A stretch of 37,508 nt of DNA from Myxococcales bacterium (lineage in GTDB: Bacteria; Myxococcota_A; Polyangia; Palsa-1104; SHYY01): assembly GCA_009692555.1 (NCBI GenBank), contig SHYY01000039.1, positions 1-37,508 of the forward strand. The letters run 5' to 3'. Under the pieces are notes generated by a model that worked only from the letters and a program-made list of their open reading frames with translations, was not told the DNA's origin and did no database searches. The position numbers were made by a program, and so were the translations under genes. This document shows positions 34,055-37,508 of the stretch, one piece after another (position 1 is the stretch's first letter; every line of letters begins with the position of its first letter).

Positions 34055-34196
34055 CAGGCTGTTCCTCTCGTCTCAGTCCCCGAAGATGCTGTGAACATAC
34101 CACCGCACGGAGGGGGTGTAAAGGGAAACGCGAAAATGGTACGAGTGTTGCTTACGCTGGTCAGGCCGACGGGCTATGACATTCCAAGAGGCTGAT

Positions 34197-35549
34197 TTAT
34201 TTGATGATCATGACGTGAATATGGACCGCCCCGGCCTCTTCCACGCGGGCAAAGCGGACCGCGGCGCGATCGGGGAGCGTCACCGAGGCGGAGGCCGTGG
34301 CGCCGTAGGCCACCTGCTCGAACTGGCGTGTGATCAGGCCGGCGGGAAACAGCTCGTCGATGTGTCGTCCCGGGAGGTCCGAAGGGGCGACCGCCACCGC
34401 CACGGCGAAGGCGGGGTTGCAGGCGATCACCCGCCCCAGCTCGGAGGTGATGGCGAGCGGGAACGGGGTGCCGGCGAACAGTTGCGGAGGCAGGACCGAC
34501 ATCGGCCGAGAGGGCAGCCGGACCCGGGTGTGGGCGGCGTCCATCAGCGACCGCAGCTCGCCGAGAAACGCCTCCGCGGACCGCGGGCGCTTGCCGGGAT
34601 CGCGCGACAGCGAGCGCACGATCAGCGCCGAGAGCTTCGCCGGAATAGCCGTGCCGACCAGGATCGTGGGCGGCGCCGGATCCTCGCGGCCGACCCGGTT
34701 CATCCACTCCTCCAGCGGCAGCGCATCGAACGGGGCGCGTCCGGTACAAAGCTCGTAGAGCACGGCGCCCGCGGCATAGAGGTCGGAGGCCACATCGGGG
34801 CGGCCGCCGCGGAGGCGCTCGGGGGCGAGGTAGGGCGGCGTGCCACCGTTCTCGAACGCCCCGCGGCCGGCGACCGAGGCGAGCCCGAAGTCGACGATCC
34901 GCAGGTGGTTGCGGCGGTGCGGCTCGCCGGGCGGCGCGACCAGGAAGAGGTTGTCGGGCTTGATGTCGCAGTGCACCACGTCGCGACCATGCACGAAGCG
35001 GAGGGCGTCGAGGAGCTGGTGGAGGACGTCGTAGGCCGCCTGGAGGAGCAGGCGGCCCTCGCGCTTCATGCGCGTTCGCAGCGTCTCGCCGGCGAGCAGC
35101 TCCATGACCAGGAAAGCGCCAAGGTGCGGATCGATCCCGAAGTCGGTGACGGCGACGATGTTCGGGTGATCGAGGCTGGAGGCGGTGCGCGCTTCGTGGA
35201 GAAACAGCTCGCGGCCGACGGAGCGCTCGAAGGTATCGGCGTGGACGATCTTCACCGCCACGGCCTTGCCGAGATCGCGGTGGACCGCCTTCCACACCGT
35301 GCCGGTGGCACCCTGGCCGAGCTGCTCGACCAGCTTGTACCGCCCACCCAGGAGGTCGACCCGCTGCATCGGCGTGGTCGGACGATCCAGCTCGGCCGGC
35401 GCGTCCCTCGATGGGAGCGGCGAAACCGCCATGTGATTGCTGCCCATCACGGAGGTGACGCGCCGCCGTGGATCGGGCAGCGTGTCCTTGCGCGAGCGGG
35501 TGGCGCGCTCCTTGGTGATCCGCTTGCCGGAGCCGGACTTGCCGCTCAT
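34197..35549 (-). CDS. Non-RD Ser/Thr protein kinase with C-terminal PAS-like domain
   Basis: 450 aa, no membrane helix. A basic N-terminus is followed by a Hanks kinase at about 71-330: GQGATGTV, Lys100 in VAVKIV, HCDIKPDN (Cys replaces the Arg of HRD), DFG at 220-222 and APE. Residues about 365-445 look like a PAS-type sensor (FPLAITSELGRVIACNPAFA, LPGRHIDELFP). A kinase lacking the HRD Arg usually needs no activation-loop phosphorylation. The start is 5 bases after the pyrG stop, so it is translated from the pyrG message. Confidence 0.85.
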   Translation of the reverse strand: MSGKSGSGKRITKERATRSRKDTLPDPRRRVTSVMGSNHMAVSPLPSRDAPAELDRPTTPMQRVDLLGGRYKLVEQLGQGATGTVWKAVHRDLGKAVAVKIVHADTFERSVGRELFLHEARTASSLDHPNIVAVTDFGIDPHLGAFLVMELLAGETLRTRMKREGRLLLQAAYDVLHQLLDALRFVHGRDVVHCDIKPDNLFLVAPPGEPHRRNHLRIVDFGLASVAGRGAFENGGTPPYLAPERLRGGRPDVASDLYAAGAVLYELCTGRAPFDALPLEEWMNRVGREDPAPPTILVGTAIPAKLSALIVRSLSRDPGKRPRSAEAFLGELRSLMDAAHTRVRLPSRPMSVLPPQLFAGTPFPLAITSELGRVIACNPAFAVAVAVAPSDLPGRHIDELFPAGLITRQFEQVAYGATASASVTLPDRAAVRFARVEEAGAVHIHVMIIK

Positions 35550-35554
35550 CCGGC

Positions 35555-37276
<1,722 letters not shown>

Positions 37277-37313
37277 TCAACAACGAAGTTGCAGTTTTTT
37301 GGGGACACCGCCG

Positions 37314-37343
37314 ACGATAGACCGTCGACGCTTTGGGTGTCAA
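37314..37343 (-). promoter_or_regulatory. sigma-70 promoter of pyrG
   Basis: On the minus strand: TTGACA (37343-37338), 18 bases, TATCGT (37319-37314). Transcription would start near 37306, giving a leader of about 65 bases that can fold (ACTGC near its 5' end pairs with GCAGT near the ribosome-binding region). The -35 begins 17 bases after the end of the four-helix-bundle repeat. Confidence 0.65.
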
Positions 37344-37367
37344 TCGAATCAGGACGGGAGGGTGCTT

Positions 37368-37391
37368 AACGGAGAAGGGGGTCCCTCCGCT
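37368..37391 (-). terminator. Candidate terminator hairpin, second copy
   Basis: Same hairpin as 249-272. CGGAG/CTCCG arms lie at 37389-37385 and 37374-37370 on the minus strand. It would separate the four-helix-bundle gene from pyrG, which lies downstream on the same strand with its own promoter. Confidence 0.45.
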
Positions 37392-37508
37392 CACGTAGTC
37401 GTAGTCGTAGTCGTAGTCGATTCAGGGGCACTCTCGCGCGGGGGATCACCTCTCCGGCACAAGCGCGTGAGCATCTCCACGATGCGGGTCAGCAACTCCA
37501 TGGCCTGT
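37391..37508 (-). CDS. Four-helix-bundle protein, second copy, only the 3' end visible
   Basis: The last 38 codons and the stop of a gene nearly identical to the one at 1-249: last helix RIVEMLTRLCRR, the same linker and the same Thr8 tail. Two amino-acid differences are seen (Ser to Leu and Met to Leu). The rest lies outside the window. Confidence 0.75.
   Translation of the reverse strand, partial: QAMELLTRIVEMLTRLCRRGDPPRESAPESTTTTTTTT

Larger units (their letters stand above)
37360..37508 (-). repeat. Right arm of the inverted repeat
   Basis: Matches 132-280 in reverse complement at 147 of 149 positions and is cut by the window end. It includes the (ACTACG)4 tract (37394-37417), the stop codon and the hairpin. 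Confidence 0.97.

Noticed and set aside
34055-34196. Sigma-54 promoter in front of rpoN
   Set aside because: No GG-N10-GC pair with TGGCAC/TTGCA-like context was found by eye.

Overview
This GC-rich window comes from a delta-proteobacterium in the broad sense, most likely an uncultured member of Myxococcota. The signs are PEGA-type Ser/Thr kinases with an N-terminal Cys ribbon, many large secreted lipoproteins (FG-GAP/VCBS, MopE-like, cupredoxin) with Asp-Leu-Ala-rich linkers after the lipobox, and an rpoN-hpf-ptsN-hprK-rapZ-PTS operon. No rRNA, CRISPR array, phage module or intact transposase gene was seen. Both ends of the window lie inside copies of the same gene in opposite orientation, as expected if a contig assembly stopped in a multicopy repeat.

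Layout. 1-300: 3' part of a four-helix-bundle (S23/Avd-like) gene in a repeat that returns inverted at 37360-37508. 304-8539 (minus strand): secreted CAP/SCP protein, MscS channel, a 239-bp MITE-like element, a CBM9-like lipoprotein, a dual cyclic-nucleotide-domain protein, a TPR membrane protein and a PEGA Ser/Thr kinase. 8643-12593: YihY membrane protein, a frameshifted lipoprotein gene, a HEAT-repeat gene with a near-consensus promoter, an internally deleted acyltransferase pseudogene, cobO and a tRNA with anticodon CAU. 12624-20366 (minus strand): a tightly coupled set ppdK, 2-hydroxyacid dehydrogenase, J-domain protein, TPR/PEGA protein and FG-GAP lipoprotein. 20367-25130: gene remnants (COR-like and VapB-like), a large lipoprotein, and two head-to-head lipoprotein genes (MopE-like and cupredoxin) that both seem to lack their 5' ends. 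25188-26486: asnS. 26476-34054 (minus strand): rpoN, hpf, ptsN, an unknown lipoprotein, hprK, rapZ, EIIA-Man, HPr and Enzyme I. 34197-37240 (minus strand): pyrG and a non-RD Ser/Thr kinase.

How the genes work together. The PTS block holds Enzyme I, HPr, two EIIA proteins and HPr kinase/phosphorylase but no EIIB or EIIC, so it looks like a regulatory rather than a sugar-importing phosphorelay, joined to sigma-54 and ribosome hibernation. PpdK interconverts pyruvate and PEP, the donor for that relay, but lies in another operon. The kinase, TPR and cNMP-domain cluster looks like an envelope signalling set.

The most unusual material is not a classical gene cluster. It is (i) the inverted near-identical four-helix-bundle gene plus hairpin unit, (ii) a TA-flanked MITE directly in front of mscS that shares a hairpin core with a second intergenic site, and (iii) a cluster of broken genes in the 10-12 kb and 20-25 kb regions. 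Family assignments were made by reading motifs and from memory; no database search was run.
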